From: Pelagicoccus sp.
GTDB taxonomy: Bacteria; Verrucomicrobiota; Verrucomicrobiia; Opitutales; Opitutaceae
Length of the DNA stretch: 64,000 nucleotides
Assembly: GCA_028284635.1 (NCBI GenBank)
Contig: JANQRJ010000067.1
Coordinates: 62,001 to 126,000 of the forward strand
Reading direction: 5' to 3'
Program-made: the position numbers and the translations under genes
Notes under the pieces: model-generated
The model's database searches: none
What the model saw: the letters and a program-made list of their open reading frames with translations, nothing else
What the model was told of the DNA's origin: nothing
In this document: one piece after another, positions 26,310 to 36,769 of the stretch
How positions within the stretch are numbered: position 1 is the stretch's first letter
Layout: each line of letters opens with the position of its first letter

Positions 26310-27952
26310 TGGGGAAAGCCTCCATTCCCATGCTCATCGGTATCGATCTCGACAATACGATCATCTGCTACGACCCCGTCTTCCGACTCATAGCAGCGGA
26401 ACGCGGAATCGAGCTGCCTAAAGAGATCTCGCCAAAACCCGCCCTTAAAGCCGCAGTCCGTTCCCGCCCGGAAGGCGAATGGGATTGGGCTCTCATACAA
26501 GGCCAAGCATACGGTCCGCGCATATTCGAAGCGAAACCGTTCCCCGAGCTGATCACCGCGATCAAGGAACTGAAGAGGCAGGGACACCGCTTGCTCATCA
26601 TCAGTCACAAGACAACCTTCCCCAACGCCGGCGAACCCCACAGGCTGCAAGAGTGGGCGCGCAAGTGGATCGCGCAAAACCTCGGCTCGCTATTCGACTC
26701 CCGAGACGTATACCTCAATGAGTCTCGGGCAGAGAAGCTCGCATGCATACAAGACTTTGGATGCGATGTGTTTATAGACGATCTGCGCGATATCCTCGAG
26801 GATTCTCAGTTCCCTACGAAGACCACGCCACTTCTCTTCTCGCCCAAACATGCTGCCGAGAACGGGTTTTCCAACTGGCGAGAACTGCCGAACCTGATCG
26901 AGTCGATCACGCCTCCATCGAAACAGGTTGACCGACCAACGACGCCCCAAGCGGCTAGCAAGAGAACCGCACGAATAGCCCAAAAGGACGAGAGCTCCCG
27001 TAAGCAGCTCAGCGGCGGGCGAAACAATGAGGTTCACAAGATCGCCGAACCCAATGGCGAAATCAAGATAGCGAAAACCTACATTCAAGACGCTAACCAA
27101 GGCCGCGATCGCCATCTGCGCGAAACCGCTTTCCTCAAATACGCCCAAACCCTCCCTGACTGTCCTGTCCCGAAGCTGCTTGAGAGCGACCCCATCGACA
27201 AACAATCCGTTCTAGAACATATCCCAGGCGAGCTAGCGAGCGACAATCCCCAGGCTGAAGATTGGCAGCAATGCCTCGACTTTCTTCAACGCCTCCAGGC
27301 CAACAAGGCAACCAGAGCAGCCAAGTCGCTGCCACGGGCAGCCGAGGCAGCCATGAGTCCTCAAGAACACTTGGATCTCATCAGCCCGCGACGCAATCGC
27401 TGGCTCGATGCGGCACTCGGAAGCTCCAGGGAAGGCGGCTGGAAGAAGTGGATACTCGAACACCTGGAGGCCGTCTTTCAGGAATTCGCGAAAGCCCTGA
27501 TCTGTCACTCCGATTTCAGGACCGGGATGGCGCTCGAAGCGTCTATCGTTTCCCCATCCGACTTCGGACTTCACAACGCCATCCGCGAGCCGGATGGAAA
27601 ACTCTGCTTCATCGACTTCGAGTATGCAGGCTGGGACGACCCTGCCAAAACCCTGAGCGACTTCTTCCTCCAGCCGCGCGCGAATCCGCCACCCTCGATT
27701 TTCTCCGAATGGGATGCGGCTATCCAAGCGCTCTTGCCCGACAACGAAGTGCTCCCATTCAAGAAACGTCTGCCTCTCGTCCGCGCATGCTGCGCCATCA
27801 AATGGATCTACATCATCCTGAACAACCGACTGGATCCGAACACGCTCCTGCCCAAGAGCGAAGACGCCGAGGCGAAAAGCGCGCTCGACAGCCTGGCTTC
27901 GCGTCTCGATGATTTAACTACAAGACTCATTCCTCACTGCCTCTCCACGTGA
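26309..27952 (+). CDS. Fusion of HAD-like phosphatase domain and APH-type kinase domain
   Basis: Residues ~8-195 form a HAD-like domain with GIDLDNTIICYDP (DxDxT nucleophile motif), LLIISHKT (motif II) and a late VFIDDLRDIL acidic motif. After a polar linker, residues ~228-500 resemble the aminoglycoside phosphotransferase/choline kinase fold: GGRNNEVHKI (nucleotide loop), SPSDFGLHNAI (catalytic-loop Asp and Asn, normally HxDxxxxN) and FIDFEYAGWDDP (metal-binding Asp). The combination suggests paired dephosphorylation and phosphorylation of a small sugar. The GTG at 26309 shares a base with the upstream stop; ATG at 26330 is an alternative. It overlaps the next gene by 4 bases. Confidence 0.75.
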   Translation: MGKASIPMLIGIDLDNTIICYDPVFRLIAAERGIELPKEISPKPALKAAVRSRPEGEWDWALIQGQAYGPRIFEAKPFPELITAIKELKRQGHRLLIISHKTTFPNAGEPHRLQEWARKWIAQNLGSLFDSRDVYLNESRAEKLACIQDFGCDVFIDDLRDILEDSQFPTKTTPLLFSPKHAAENGFSNWRELPNLIESITPPSKQVDRPTTPQAASKRTARIAQKDESSRKQLSGGRNNEVHKIAEPNGEIKIAKTYIQDANQGRDRHLRETAFLKYAQTLPDCPVPKLLESDPIDKQSVLEHIPGELASDNPQAEDWQQCLDFLQRLQANKATRAAKSLPRAAEAAMSPQEHLDLISPRRNRWLDAALGSSREGGWKKWILEHLEAVFQEFAKALICHSDFRTGMALEASIVSPSDFGLHNAIREPDGKLCFIDFEYAGWDDPAKTLSDFFLQPRANPPPSIFSEWDAAIQALLPDNEVLPFKKRLPLVRACCAIKWIYIILNNRLDPNTLLPKSEDAEAKSALDSLASRLDDLTTRLIPHCLST

Positions 27953-29076
27953 ACATCCCGTTCAACGACCTCAACGCCCAACACGCCACAATCGAAGCCG
28001 AACTCAACTCGGCTCTCTCCGAAGTCATCTCCAGCAGCCAGTTTATCGGCAAGGACGGAAATCGATTTGTCAGCTCGTTCGAAAACGAATTCGCGCAATT
28101 CACTGGAGCGAAGCGCTGCGTCGGATGCGCCAATGGCACGGATGCTATCGAACTCTCCCTGCGAGCCTTGAATATAGGACCCGGAGATGAGGTCATTGTC
28201 CCAGCCCAAACCTGGATTTCGACAGCCGAAGCAGTAACCATGGTGGGCGCGGAACCTGTTTTCGCCGATATCCAAAAAGACAGCTTCAATATCGACCCAA
28301 AGGAAATCACGGCGCGCGTCACACGAAAAACCAAGGCGATCATTCCTGTGCACTTCTGCGGACTGCCAGCCGACATGGATGCCATCGTAAAAATAGCAAA
28401 GCCTCTCGGCTTGCGCATCATCGAGGACTGCGCCCAAGCCCATGGAGCGAAAATAGGCCAAAACCATGTCGGAACGTTTGGCGACTGCGGGATCTTCAGT
28501 TTCTTCCCGGCGAAGAATCTAGGAGCCCTAGGAGACGCAGGCGCGGTTATTTCCAACGATCCCACTCTTTCCGCTAAGATCGCGAGTCTCAGAGACCATG
28601 GAAGGGCCGAAGGAGGCAACCACTCTTTCGCCGGACGCAACAGCCGCTTAGACGCAATACAAGCCGCCGCGCTTAGCGTCAAGCTACGCCATCTTCCCAT
28701 CTGGCTCGAAAAAAGACGCGAGATCGCTTCGCAATACAAAAAGGCGACCGCTCAACTAGGCATAGCCTCGCAGCAGGAAAACGATTATAGCAGTCACGCC
28801 TACCACCTCTTCTCGATAATGGTAGAGAAACGCGGCGAGATCCAAAAGGGTATGAGAGCTCAAGGCGTGATGACAGGAACGCACTACCCAATAGCTCCCC
28901 CCTTCATGGATATCTACAAAAAAAGCGGATATGGGTTTCACGACTTTCCAAATGCCGCCACGCATATGAAAAGCCAGCTGTCTCTCCCTCTGTTTCCCGA
29001 AATGAGCCAAGAGCAGGTCGCCTATACGATCAACACCCTTCAACAAGTTGCAAAACGCGTAGCCGCAAATGCCTGA
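27949..29076 (+). CDS. DegT/DnrJ/EryC1-type PLP sugar aminotransferase (second copy)
   Basis: A 375-residue aminotransferase: IPFNDLNAQHATIEAEL at the start, GCANGTDAIELSLRAL for phosphate binding, IIEDCAQAHGAK (Asp) and the Schiff-base Lys in FSFFPAKNLGALGDAGA. The pattern FNDL...Q and AQAHGA is typical of the WbpE/WlbC branch that makes 3-amino sugars of UDP-hexuronic acids. The start is GTG in GTGA, overlapping the previous stop. Its direct neighbour is a Gfo/Idh dehydrogenase, the usual partner in the WbpB/WbpE pathway, so 3-amination of a 3-keto sugar is a reasonable inference. Confidence 0.88.
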   Translation: MNIPFNDLNAQHATIEAELNSALSEVISSSQFIGKDGNRFVSSFENEFAQFTGAKRCVGCANGTDAIELSLRALNIGPGDEVIVPAQTWISTAEAVTMVGAEPVFADIQKDSFNIDPKEITARVTRKTKAIIPVHFCGLPADMDAIVKIAKPLGLRIIEDCAQAHGAKIGQNHVGTFGDCGIFSFFPAKNLGALGDAGAVISNDPTLSAKIASLRDHGRAEGGNHSFAGRNSRLDAIQAAALSVKLRHLPIWLEKRREIASQYKKATAQLGIASQQENDYSSHAYHLFSIMVEKRGEIQKGMRAQGVMTGTHYPIAPPFMDIYKKSGYGFHDFPNAATHMKSQLSLPLFPEMSQEQVAYTINTLQQVAKRVAANA

Positions 29077-30148
29077 ATCCATCATCAAGCTAGCCCATTT
29101 TGGATACGGCTACTGGGGACCTAATCTCGTCCGCAATTTCGAAGCTCTGGAATCCTGTGAGGTCAAGCGTATCATAGACGCGGATGAAGCGAATCGACAA
29201 CAAGCGGCAAGCAAGTACCCTAACGCCCTCGTAAGCTCCCAAGCGGAAGACGCCCTGAACGATCCGGAGATCGCCGCGGTCATCGTTGCCACGCCGGCCG
29301 AAACGCACTTCGAGCTCTGCCAAAGGGCCTTGATGGCAGGCAAGCACGTCTTCGTCGAAAAGCCCCTGTGCTCGAACTACGCCGATGCGCAAACTCTCGT
29401 AGCTATGGCAGATGAGCAGCGGCGCATTCTCTTCACGGGTCACGTCTTCATATACAACAATGCAGTACGGGAGGCTAAGAAGCTGATACGAGAAGGGGAA
29501 CTCGGAGACCTTCTATGCATACACTCCCAAAGGCTGAGCTTGGGTCGCGTGCGCAGCGACGTCGATGTCTTGTGGAATCTCGCTCCACACGATATATCTA
29601 TCCTTCTGTACCTGTTGGACGAAGAGCCCGTATCTATAAACGGATACGGGCATAGTTTTCTGCAGCCAGGCATAAACGATATTGGCTTTATAGATCTCGT
29701 TTTCCCTAGCGGAACGGTAGGACACATACACTGCAGTTGGCTTCATCCTAAAAAGACGCGGGAAATGGTCATCGTAGGAACTCGCAAGATGCTCGTCTAC
29801 GACGATGTCTCGACTGATGCCAAAATAGCGATCTACGACTGCGGAGCGAAAAAGACGCCTAAAGGAGCAACGCCTCCGCCGTTCGAAAGCTTCGCGAACT
29901 TCCAGCTCTTCAAAAGGGCGGGCGGCCTCTCTGTTCCACGCATAGATTTCCCGGAGCCGCTCTCGGAACAGGCCAAAGCCTTTATCCATAGCATCAAAAC
30001 TGGCGAACCTCCAAAAACGGACGGAAAGATGGGCGCGCTCGTCGTCGGGATTCTCGAAAAGGCAAGCCAACGTCGACAAGCAGCGCCTACCACTGAAGAG
30101 GCGAAAAACGTCGAGCCACGAAATCCGCTAGAGAGGCGAAAACCATAA
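29069..30148 (+). CDS. Gfo/Idh/MocA family sugar dehydrogenase (WlbA/WbpB-like)
   Basis: A 359-residue oxidoreductase. The N-terminal Rossmann fold begins LAHFGYGYWGPNLVRNFE, VIVATPAETHFELC follows, and the signature catalytic Lys lies in VFVEKPLCSNYADA. The C-terminal alpha/beta domain contains LWNLAPHDISILLYLL, where the His is typical of sugar-nucleotide dehydrogenases of this group. Members such as WlbA oxidise C3 of UDP-GlcNAcA before transamination. It overlaps the aminotransferase by 8 bases. Its 3' end overlaps the convergent phosphatase gene by 62 bases. Confidence 0.87.
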   Translation: MPESIIKLAHFGYGYWGPNLVRNFEALESCEVKRIIDADEANRQQAASKYPNALVSSQAEDALNDPEIAAVIVATPAETHFELCQRALMAGKHVFVEKPLCSNYADAQTLVAMADEQRRILFTGHVFIYNNAVREAKKLIREGELGDLLCIHSQRLSLGRVRSDVDVLWNLAPHDISILLYLLDEEPVSINGYGHSFLQPGINDIGFIDLVFPSGTVGHIHCSWLHPKKTREMVIVGTRKMLVYDDVSTDAKIAIYDCGAKKTPKGATPPPFESFANFQLFKRAGGLSVPRIDFPEPLSEQAKAFIHSIKTGEPPKTDGKMGALVVGILEKASQRRQAAPTTEEAKNVEPRNPLERRKP

Positions 30149-30698
30149 CGCTTTCAGGGACTTCTTTCACTGTTGAAGGACTCCGCTCAATCAAGGCGGT
30201 CTTCATCCCAGCATTTAAGCCTGTCTGCGCGTCGCACAGGCTATCGCCGATCATCCAGCATTCCTCCAGCTCCAGCCCAAACCGCTTCGCCATCTCCAGC
30301 TCGAAGCCTACGTTCGGTTTGCGATAGCTGTCAGGTCCAGCTTGATCCGGACGGTCTATCGCCACGCAGATCCCGTCGAAGAAAGCTCCATCGATTCCCA
30401 TCAACTCGAACATTCGCTGGTTCACCGCTTGCACCGCTTCGATTGGAAAATAGCCCCGTCCGACCCCAGACTGGTTCGTATGCAAAAAAAGAAGACAGCC
30501 TGCCTCCTTCACTAGCTTCAGAGCTTCCGCCACCCCATCCAAAAGCCTCACCTTATTAGGGTCGCTCAAGTAATGGACCCATTCGATCAGCGTCCCATCC
30601 CGGTCGAGAAACAAAGCTTGTGGCAAGCTCCTGTACAAAGCGGCAATGAGAAGAATCCTTTCTCTGCAGCAGATCCACACAAAAGAGCCCTTCCCCAC
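30087..30698 (-). CDS. HAD-IIIA phosphatase, GmhB-like (heptose-bisphosphate phosphatase type)
   Basis: A 203-residue HAD-IIIA enzyme with the nucleophile motif LFLDRDGTLIEW, LHTNQSGVGRGYF (motif II region), YRKPNVGFELEMAKRFG (Lys) and MIGDSLCDAQTGLNAG (motif IV). GmhB removes the C7 phosphate from heptose bisphosphate in ADP-heptose synthesis, which pairs logically with the HldE-like protein at 123. The Cys/His zinc loop of E. coli GmhB is not obvious here (AIDRPDQAGPDSYRKP). It is the only minus-strand gene at the island's 3' end and overlaps the dehydrogenase gene tail to tail. The start is GTG at 30698; an ATG is not available upstream of the motif. Confidence 0.78.
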   Translation of the reverse strand: MGKGSFVWICCRERILLIAALYRSLPQALFLDRDGTLIEWVHYLSDPNKVRLLDGVAEALKLVKEAGCLLFLHTNQSGVGRGYFPIEAVQAVNQRMFELMGIDGAFFDGICVAIDRPDQAGPDSYRKPNVGFELEMAKRFGLELEECWMIGDSLCDAQTGLNAGMKTALIERSPSTVKEVPESVMVFASLADFVARRFSPLQW

Positions 30699-30783
30699 AT
30701 TTAAGTAATACCCACAGCCAGCGGACTATTGCATTCGCCAGCGGCATTTTGCACTTTCACAGTTTATTCCGGGCAATCCCGCA

Positions 30784-32757
<1,974 letters not shown>

Positions 32758-32766
32758 AGGCAAGTT

Positions 32767-32857
32767 AAGAGTTAAGAGCGAAAAGTTAAAAGCTGTCGCA
32801 TGCGATGGACTTTGGACGGCCTATTTACCAACTCTTAACTCTACGCTCTTAACTCTT
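32767..32857. repeat. Inverted repeat of the TTAAGAG/CTCTTAA family
   Basis: Arms at 32767-32792 (AAGAGTTAAGAGCGAAAAGT..) and 32832-32857 are 26 nt each with 3 mismatches, separated by a 39-nt loop. The element begins about ten bases after the histidine kinase stop. The same motif occurs as a single arm at 41382-41412, also overlapping a stop codon. It is probably a dispersed intergenic hairpin element that can act as a transcription terminator. No T-run follows the arms, so the terminator role is uncertain. Confidence 0.7.
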
Positions 32858-32865
32858 CGCTTATA

Positions 32866-32891
32866 GGGTCTTCAGGCTAGCCTGAAGACCC
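32866..32891. repeat. 26-bp perfect palindrome
   Basis: GGGTCTTCAGGCT is followed at once by its exact reverse complement AGCCTGAAGACCC, with no loop. It lies in the 236-base interval between the hybrid kinase and cheA, 100 bases before the cheA start. It could form a cruciform or an RNA hairpin, or be a protein-binding operator. No downstream T-run is present. Confidence 0.75.
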
Positions 32892-32993
32892 GCCGACCCC
32901 GTTTTAGTACTCAAGCCCACCTGTCGGCAGACGATGATAGGCGATACGGTACTCACTCACCTTCTCCACCTCCCGCAAACGATCCCATAAGCT

Positions 32994-35675
32994 ATGGCGT
33001 GGTCACCAGACGAAATCAGCAAGTTCGAAGAAATAGCCGGTAGACTGACATCCGAGTCTCACCTCGCCCAGCCAGACACCGACAACGGGCTTATCCCCAT
33101 CTTCAGCCTGGTCAACGAGATCACCGAAGCACTCCCGCAGGATACGCTCCTGGCCGAAGCCGTCGAAGCCATTCTGGAAATGATCCAGCCCATGCTGGAC
33201 GACGCCCAGCTCTTCGATGCCCCCACCATCGAAGCGATGCAAAGCTTCGCCCAATGGTGTTGCCAGTCCGCCGAAAAGCTCAAGGCAGGCCAGCCCATCG
33301 AGTCCTACCTCGCCACCACCGAATCCTCTGCCGCCGCCTCCGAGACGTCCGAACTCCCCTCAAACGAGACCCAAGTCGACAACGACTGGACCCCCGAACG
33401 CATCGAAAGCTTCGCCAAGAACGCCCAGCAATTTTCCGCAGAGCTCCTCCTGTCCGAAAAGGGCAGCGACGAGGGCATGCTTCCAGTCTACTCCCTGCTC
33501 AAAGACTTCGAGAGCAATTTCTCCCACAACATCATAGTCGCCGAAGCCATCACCCCCGTGCTCGGCAAGATGGACTCCCTGCTCGACGCGGCCAGCGGCT
33601 ACGACGACTACGCCATTCAGCTCCTGACCGATTTCAATATCTGGCTCGAAGCCGCCCTCACCGAGATAAAAGCCGACCGCCAGCCAGTCGCCTTCAGTCC
33701 GACCCCCGAGACCGACTCCCCGCAAGCAGCCCCCCAGCCCGAGGTTACCCCCGAACTAGAAAGCTCCGCGCCGGACCCAGAACCCGCTAACCAAAACCCA
33801 GAACCCCAAACTCAGAACCCCGAAGCTCCAGCAGAGCTCGAAGACGACGGCCTCCTAGCCGAGTTCGCCCAGTACGACGTCGTCATGGATCTCAACATGG
33901 AGGAGAACGAGGAGCTTCTTCAGGAGTTCCATACCGAGGCCATCGACCATCTCGGCCAGATCGAGACCGCCGTACTCGAACTCGAGCAAGACGTCTCCAG
34001 CCGAGACGCCATCAACTCCATGTTCCGCTCCTTCCACACCATCAAAGGAGTGGCCGGCTTCCTCAATCTCGTCCCCATAAATCGCCTCGCCCATGAAGTC
34101 GAATCTCTCATGGACCTCGTGCGCAACGACAAGCTCGACGTCTTTACCGGCATCATAGACCTCGTCCTCGCCTCCAAGGACACCATCACCCAACTCATCG
34201 ATCAGATAACCCAAGCGCTTGCCGACGGCACCCTTCCCAGCCAGGTCATCCCCGTCAGCAAGCTCATGGCACACGCTCGCTGGGCAATGGAAGGTCCTGA
34301 AGAGTACGCCAAACGCACCGGCTCCAAAGCCTCAGCTCCAGTCGTCCAGCCCGAAGTTCCTCCAACCTCGGAAGCGGTCGCGGCTCCGGAAAGCGAACAA
34401 AGTTCCGCCCAAGAACCAACTCCTAGCGCTCAGAACCCAGAACCCGCAAACCAATCCGCCGAACCCGACGCCAAGGCAGCCGCTGCCGCCAAGCGCAAGG
34501 CAGCCGAAAACGCCACCATCCGCGTCAACACCTCCAAGCTCGACAACCTCATGGACATGGTCGGCGAACTCGTGATCGTGCAAAGCCAGCTCATGGAAAG
34601 CGCCCGGACCGAAGGCTCCGGCGTCAACGACGACTCGGTACTGCAGCGCAACATGTCGCAGCTCACCCGCATCACCAAGGAGCTCCAGCACACCTCCATG
34701 GCCCTGCGCATGATCCCCATCAAGTCCACCTTCCAGAAGATGGGCCGAATCGTGCGCGACATCGGAGCCAAGTGCGGCAAGAAGGTCAAATTCGACGTCT
34801 TCGGAGAAGACACCGAACTCGACCGCAACGTCGTCGAGGAAATCGGAGATCCCCTGGTGCACATGGTTCGCAACGCTCTCGACCACGGCCTGGAAGCCAC
34901 CCCCGAAGACCGCGTCAAGGCCGGCAAGAACGCCACCGGCAACATCGCCCTCAAGGCCTATCACCAAGGCTCCTCCATCGTCATCGAGCTCTCCGACGAC
35001 GGCCGCGGCATCGACCCCGACCGCGTCCTGCAAAAGGCCATTGCCAACGGAGTCGTCCAAGATGGCGACCAGCTCTCGAAGGAGGAAATCTACAAGCTCA
35101 TCTTCGCCCCCGGCTTCTCAACCGCAGAGGAAATCACCGACATCTCCGGCCGCGGCGTCGGCATGGACGTCGTGCGGCGGAATATCGAAAAGCTCCGCGG
35201 CAAAATCGAGATCGAGTCGGAACTCGGCAAAGGCTCCACCTTCAAGATCCTCCTCCCCCTCACCATGGCCATCGTCGACGGACTCGTGGTCAAAGTCGGA
35301 GAAGACCGCTTCATCCTTCCCACCACTTCAGTCAAAGTCGCCCTGCGGCCAGACGAATCCGTGCTCGCCAACGTGCAAGGCAACCAGGAGATCCTCAACA
35401 TCCGAGGCAAGGTCATCCCCCTCTTCCGCCTGCACCAGCACTTCGCCATCCCCGAAGCCGTCTCCAATCCCCGCGACGCCACTGTCGTGGTCGTCGAGAC
35501 CGAAGGCAAACCCTGCGGCCTGCTCGTCGACGACATGGTCAGCAAGCAGGAAGTCGTCATCAAGTCCCTCGGCAGCATGATGCAAGGCATCCCCGGCGTC
35601 TCCGGCGGCGCCATCCTAGGCGACGGCACCATCGCTCTGATTCTCGACCCTGCCAGCCTCATCGGCGCTGCGTAA
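32994..35675 (+). CDS. cheA: CheA-type chemotaxis histidine kinase with duplicated N-terminal domain
   Basis: An 893-residue CheA. Two similar ~95-residue domains lie at about 3-102 and 132-231. The HPt domain has His348 in FRSFHTIKGVAGF. The dimerisation P3 region is ~507-570 (LDNLMDMVGELVIVQSQL). The ATPase has HMVRNALDHGLE, DDGRGID and GRGVGMDVV. A CheW-like domain fills ~750-890. A P2 regulator-binding domain is not evident; Pro/Ala/Glu-rich linkers with NPEPANQ-like repeats occupy that space. It phosphorylates CheY/CheB-type regulators, probably for motility or surface behaviour, but no other che genes lie in this window. A strong rho-independent-type hairpin follows the stop. Confidence 0.92.
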   Translation: MAWSPDEISKFEEIAGRLTSESHLAQPDTDNGLIPIFSLVNEITEALPQDTLLAEAVEAILEMIQPMLDDAQLFDAPTIEAMQSFAQWCCQSAEKLKAGQPIESYLATTESSAAASETSELPSNETQVDNDWTPERIESFAKNAQQFSAELLLSEKGSDEGMLPVYSLLKDFESNFSHNIIVAEAITPVLGKMDSLLDAASGYDDYAIQLLTDFNIWLEAALTEIKADRQPVAFSPTPETDSPQAAPQPEVTPELESSAPDPEPANQNPEPQTQNPEAPAELEDDGLLAEFAQYDVVMDLNMEENEELLQEFHTEAIDHLGQIETAVLELEQDVSSRDAINSMFRSFHTIKGVAGFLNLVPINRLAHEVESLMDLVRNDKLDVFTGIIDLVLASKDTITQLIDQITQALADGTLPSQVIPVSKLMAHARWAMEGPEEYAKRTGSKASAPVVQPEVPPTSEAVAAPESEQSSAQEPTPSAQNPEPANQSAEPDAKAAAAAKRKAAENATIRVNTSKLDNLMDMVGELVIVQSQLMESARTEGSGVNDDSVLQRNMSQLTRITKELQHTSMALRMIPIKSTFQKMGRIVRDIGAKCGKKVKFDVFGEDTELDRNVVEEIGDPLVHMVRNALDHGLEATPEDRVKAGKNATGNIALKAYHQGSSIVIELSDDGRGIDPDRVLQKAIANGVVQDGDQLSKEEIYKLIFAPGFSTAEEITDISGRGVGMDVVRRNIEKLRGKIEIESELGKGSTFKILLPLTMAIVDGLVVKVGEDRFILPTTSVKVALRPDESVLANVQGNQEILNIRGKVIPLFRLHQHFAIPEAVSNPRDATVVVVETEGKPCGLLVDDMVSKQEVVIKSLGSMMQGIPGVSGGAILGDGTIALILDPASLIGAA

Positions 35676-35704
35676 CAATTCTCTGGATACAATATTCCAA
35701 ACCC

Positions 35705-35733
35705 AAAGCCCGGCCTCCAGAAGGCCGGGCTTT
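35705..35733 (+). terminator. Hairpin terminator downstream of cheA
   Basis: A 12-bp perfect stem AAAGCCCGGCCT/AGGCCGGGCTTT with a 5-nt loop starts 30 bases after the cheA stop. It is flanked by A and T residues, so it can work in both directions. It is the clearest intrinsic terminator in this region. Confidence 0.85.
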
Positions 35734-35760
35734 CCCGCTTTTGCCAAGCGCAGCCAACCC

Positions 35761-35859
35761 GTAGGGCCGGCGCTTGCGCCGCGCCGCATCTGGCTGACTC
35801 GGTTTCCACTCTATGTTTGCCTCCTGCAACGCGGCATGGCGGCAAGCGCCAGCCCTACC
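35761..35859. repeat. Inverted repeat element with GTAGGGC ends
   Basis: Left arm 35761-35787 (GTAGGGCCGGCGCTTGCGCC..) and right arm 35832-35859 are imperfect reverse complements (right arm read backwards: GTAGGGCTGGCGCTTGCCGCC..), with about 44 bases between them. The layout matches REP/BIME-like dispersed hairpin elements. It lies between the cheA terminator and the convergent anti-sigma gene. Confidence 0.7.
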
Positions 35860-35876
35860 TGCGATTCGGATCCTGC

Positions 35877-35905
35877 AAGCCGCAGGCTTGTAGCTCCGCG
35901 CTACA
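35877..35905. repeat. Short adjacent hairpins, GTAGC(..)GCTAC type
   Basis: CAAGCC-GCA-GGCTTG (35877-35891) is directly followed by GTAGCTCCGCGCTAC (35891-35905). The second part contains the CTCCGCGCTAC sequence that forms the ends of the elements at 39252-39401 and 58014-58097, so it is probably a remnant of that family. It ends 6 bases before the anti-sigma factor stop codon. Confidence 0.55.
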
Positions 35906-35911
35906 GCTCGT

Positions 35912-36769
35912 TCACAGCTCGCTCAGCAGGATGCGGTCGCTCGGACGCTCCGGATCTCGAGCATCCTCCTCGGTAACGAAAAAGCTCGCCGAGTCGACCG
36001 ATTCCATATCCGGCATGCCGGACAGATCGAAGAAAAACAGCCCACGCGACTGATCGCCGATCGGCAAAGCCCCAGCTCGCAAAGGCTCGGCGCCGCGACC
36101 GCTCTTCGCCCACACGTGGTAGGACTTGCCCGAAGTCTCTCGAGGCATGTTCTCCACGGCGATGAAGCCGATACCGTATTCGCGATCGAAAATGGTGAAT
36201 CCGCCAGTAAGTTGCGCCACCTCCGTATCCGGATCCTGGAGCAACTGCCCTGCAGGCACCCCTTCGCGAGCGAACCAATACGCCTCTGCGAGGCCCGCCA
36301 GTTCAAGCATCCGGTCCTCGACGCCAAACTCCTCAGAAGGCGGCTGCACCGCAACCAGACGCGGACTCGACAGCTCGTTTACCACGATGTCCGGCTTTGC
36401 CGACTCGCTCCCACTATCCACTAGGAGGCCCGCTCCGAAGACCACCGCCAGAGCTGCCGCGACAGACCAGCCACCCCAGGCCAAGAACGACACGACGCGA
36501 CTCGACCCAGTCGAAGATGGATTTCGAGCTGGACTCGCAGTTTCAGTCTCCCCCTCGATTCCAGCCATGATGTTGGAAAGCAGGTGAAACGGCGGCTCGC
36601 TCGAATCCTCCGACTTCGCGTCGAGCTCCATCAAACGCTGGCTCTCGTGGACCAAGGCCCGCAAGTCGCCATCGCGCTTCAACATCTCTTCAAACTCCTC
36701 CACTTCATCGCCGGGCAGCGTGCCCAAGGCGTAGAGCAGAGCCTTATCCTCTAGAATTTCGCTATTCAT
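35912..36769 (-). CDS. Anti-sigma factor, RskA-like membrane protein
   Basis: A 285-residue protein with an N-terminal anti-sigma-type helical region (LYALGTLPGDEVEEFEEMLKRDGDL, similar to the zinc-less anti-sigma domain of RskA). One membrane helix spans about 94-117 (FLAWGGWSVAAALAVVFGAGLLV). The C-terminal ~150-residue periplasmic domain contains FTIFDREYGIGFIAVENMP and SYHVWAKSG, as in the RskA C-terminal domain. It overlaps the sigma-factor gene by 8 bases, the normal arrangement for a sigma/anti-sigma pair. It should hold the ECF sigma factor at the membrane until a signal releases it. The signal is unknown. Confidence 0.85.
   Translation of the reverse strand: MNSEILEDKALLYALGTLPGDEVEEFEEMLKRDGDLRALVHESQRLMELDAKSEDSSEPPFHLLSNIMAGIEGETETASPARNPSSTGSSRVVSFLAWGGWSVAAALAVVFGAGLLVDSGSESAKPDIVVNELSSPRLVAVQPPSEEFGVEDRMLELAGLAEAYWFAREGVPAGQLLQDPDTEVAQLTGGFTIFDREYGIGFIAVENMPRETSGKSYHVWAKSGRGAEPLRAGALPIGDQSRGLFFFDLSGMPDMESVDSASFFVTEEDARDPERPSDRILLSEL

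Noticed and set aside
34772-35764. 330-residue + strand ORF inside cheA
   Set aside because: It is a frame shadow of the conserved CheA ATPase and CheW regions, with extremely Arg-rich composition.
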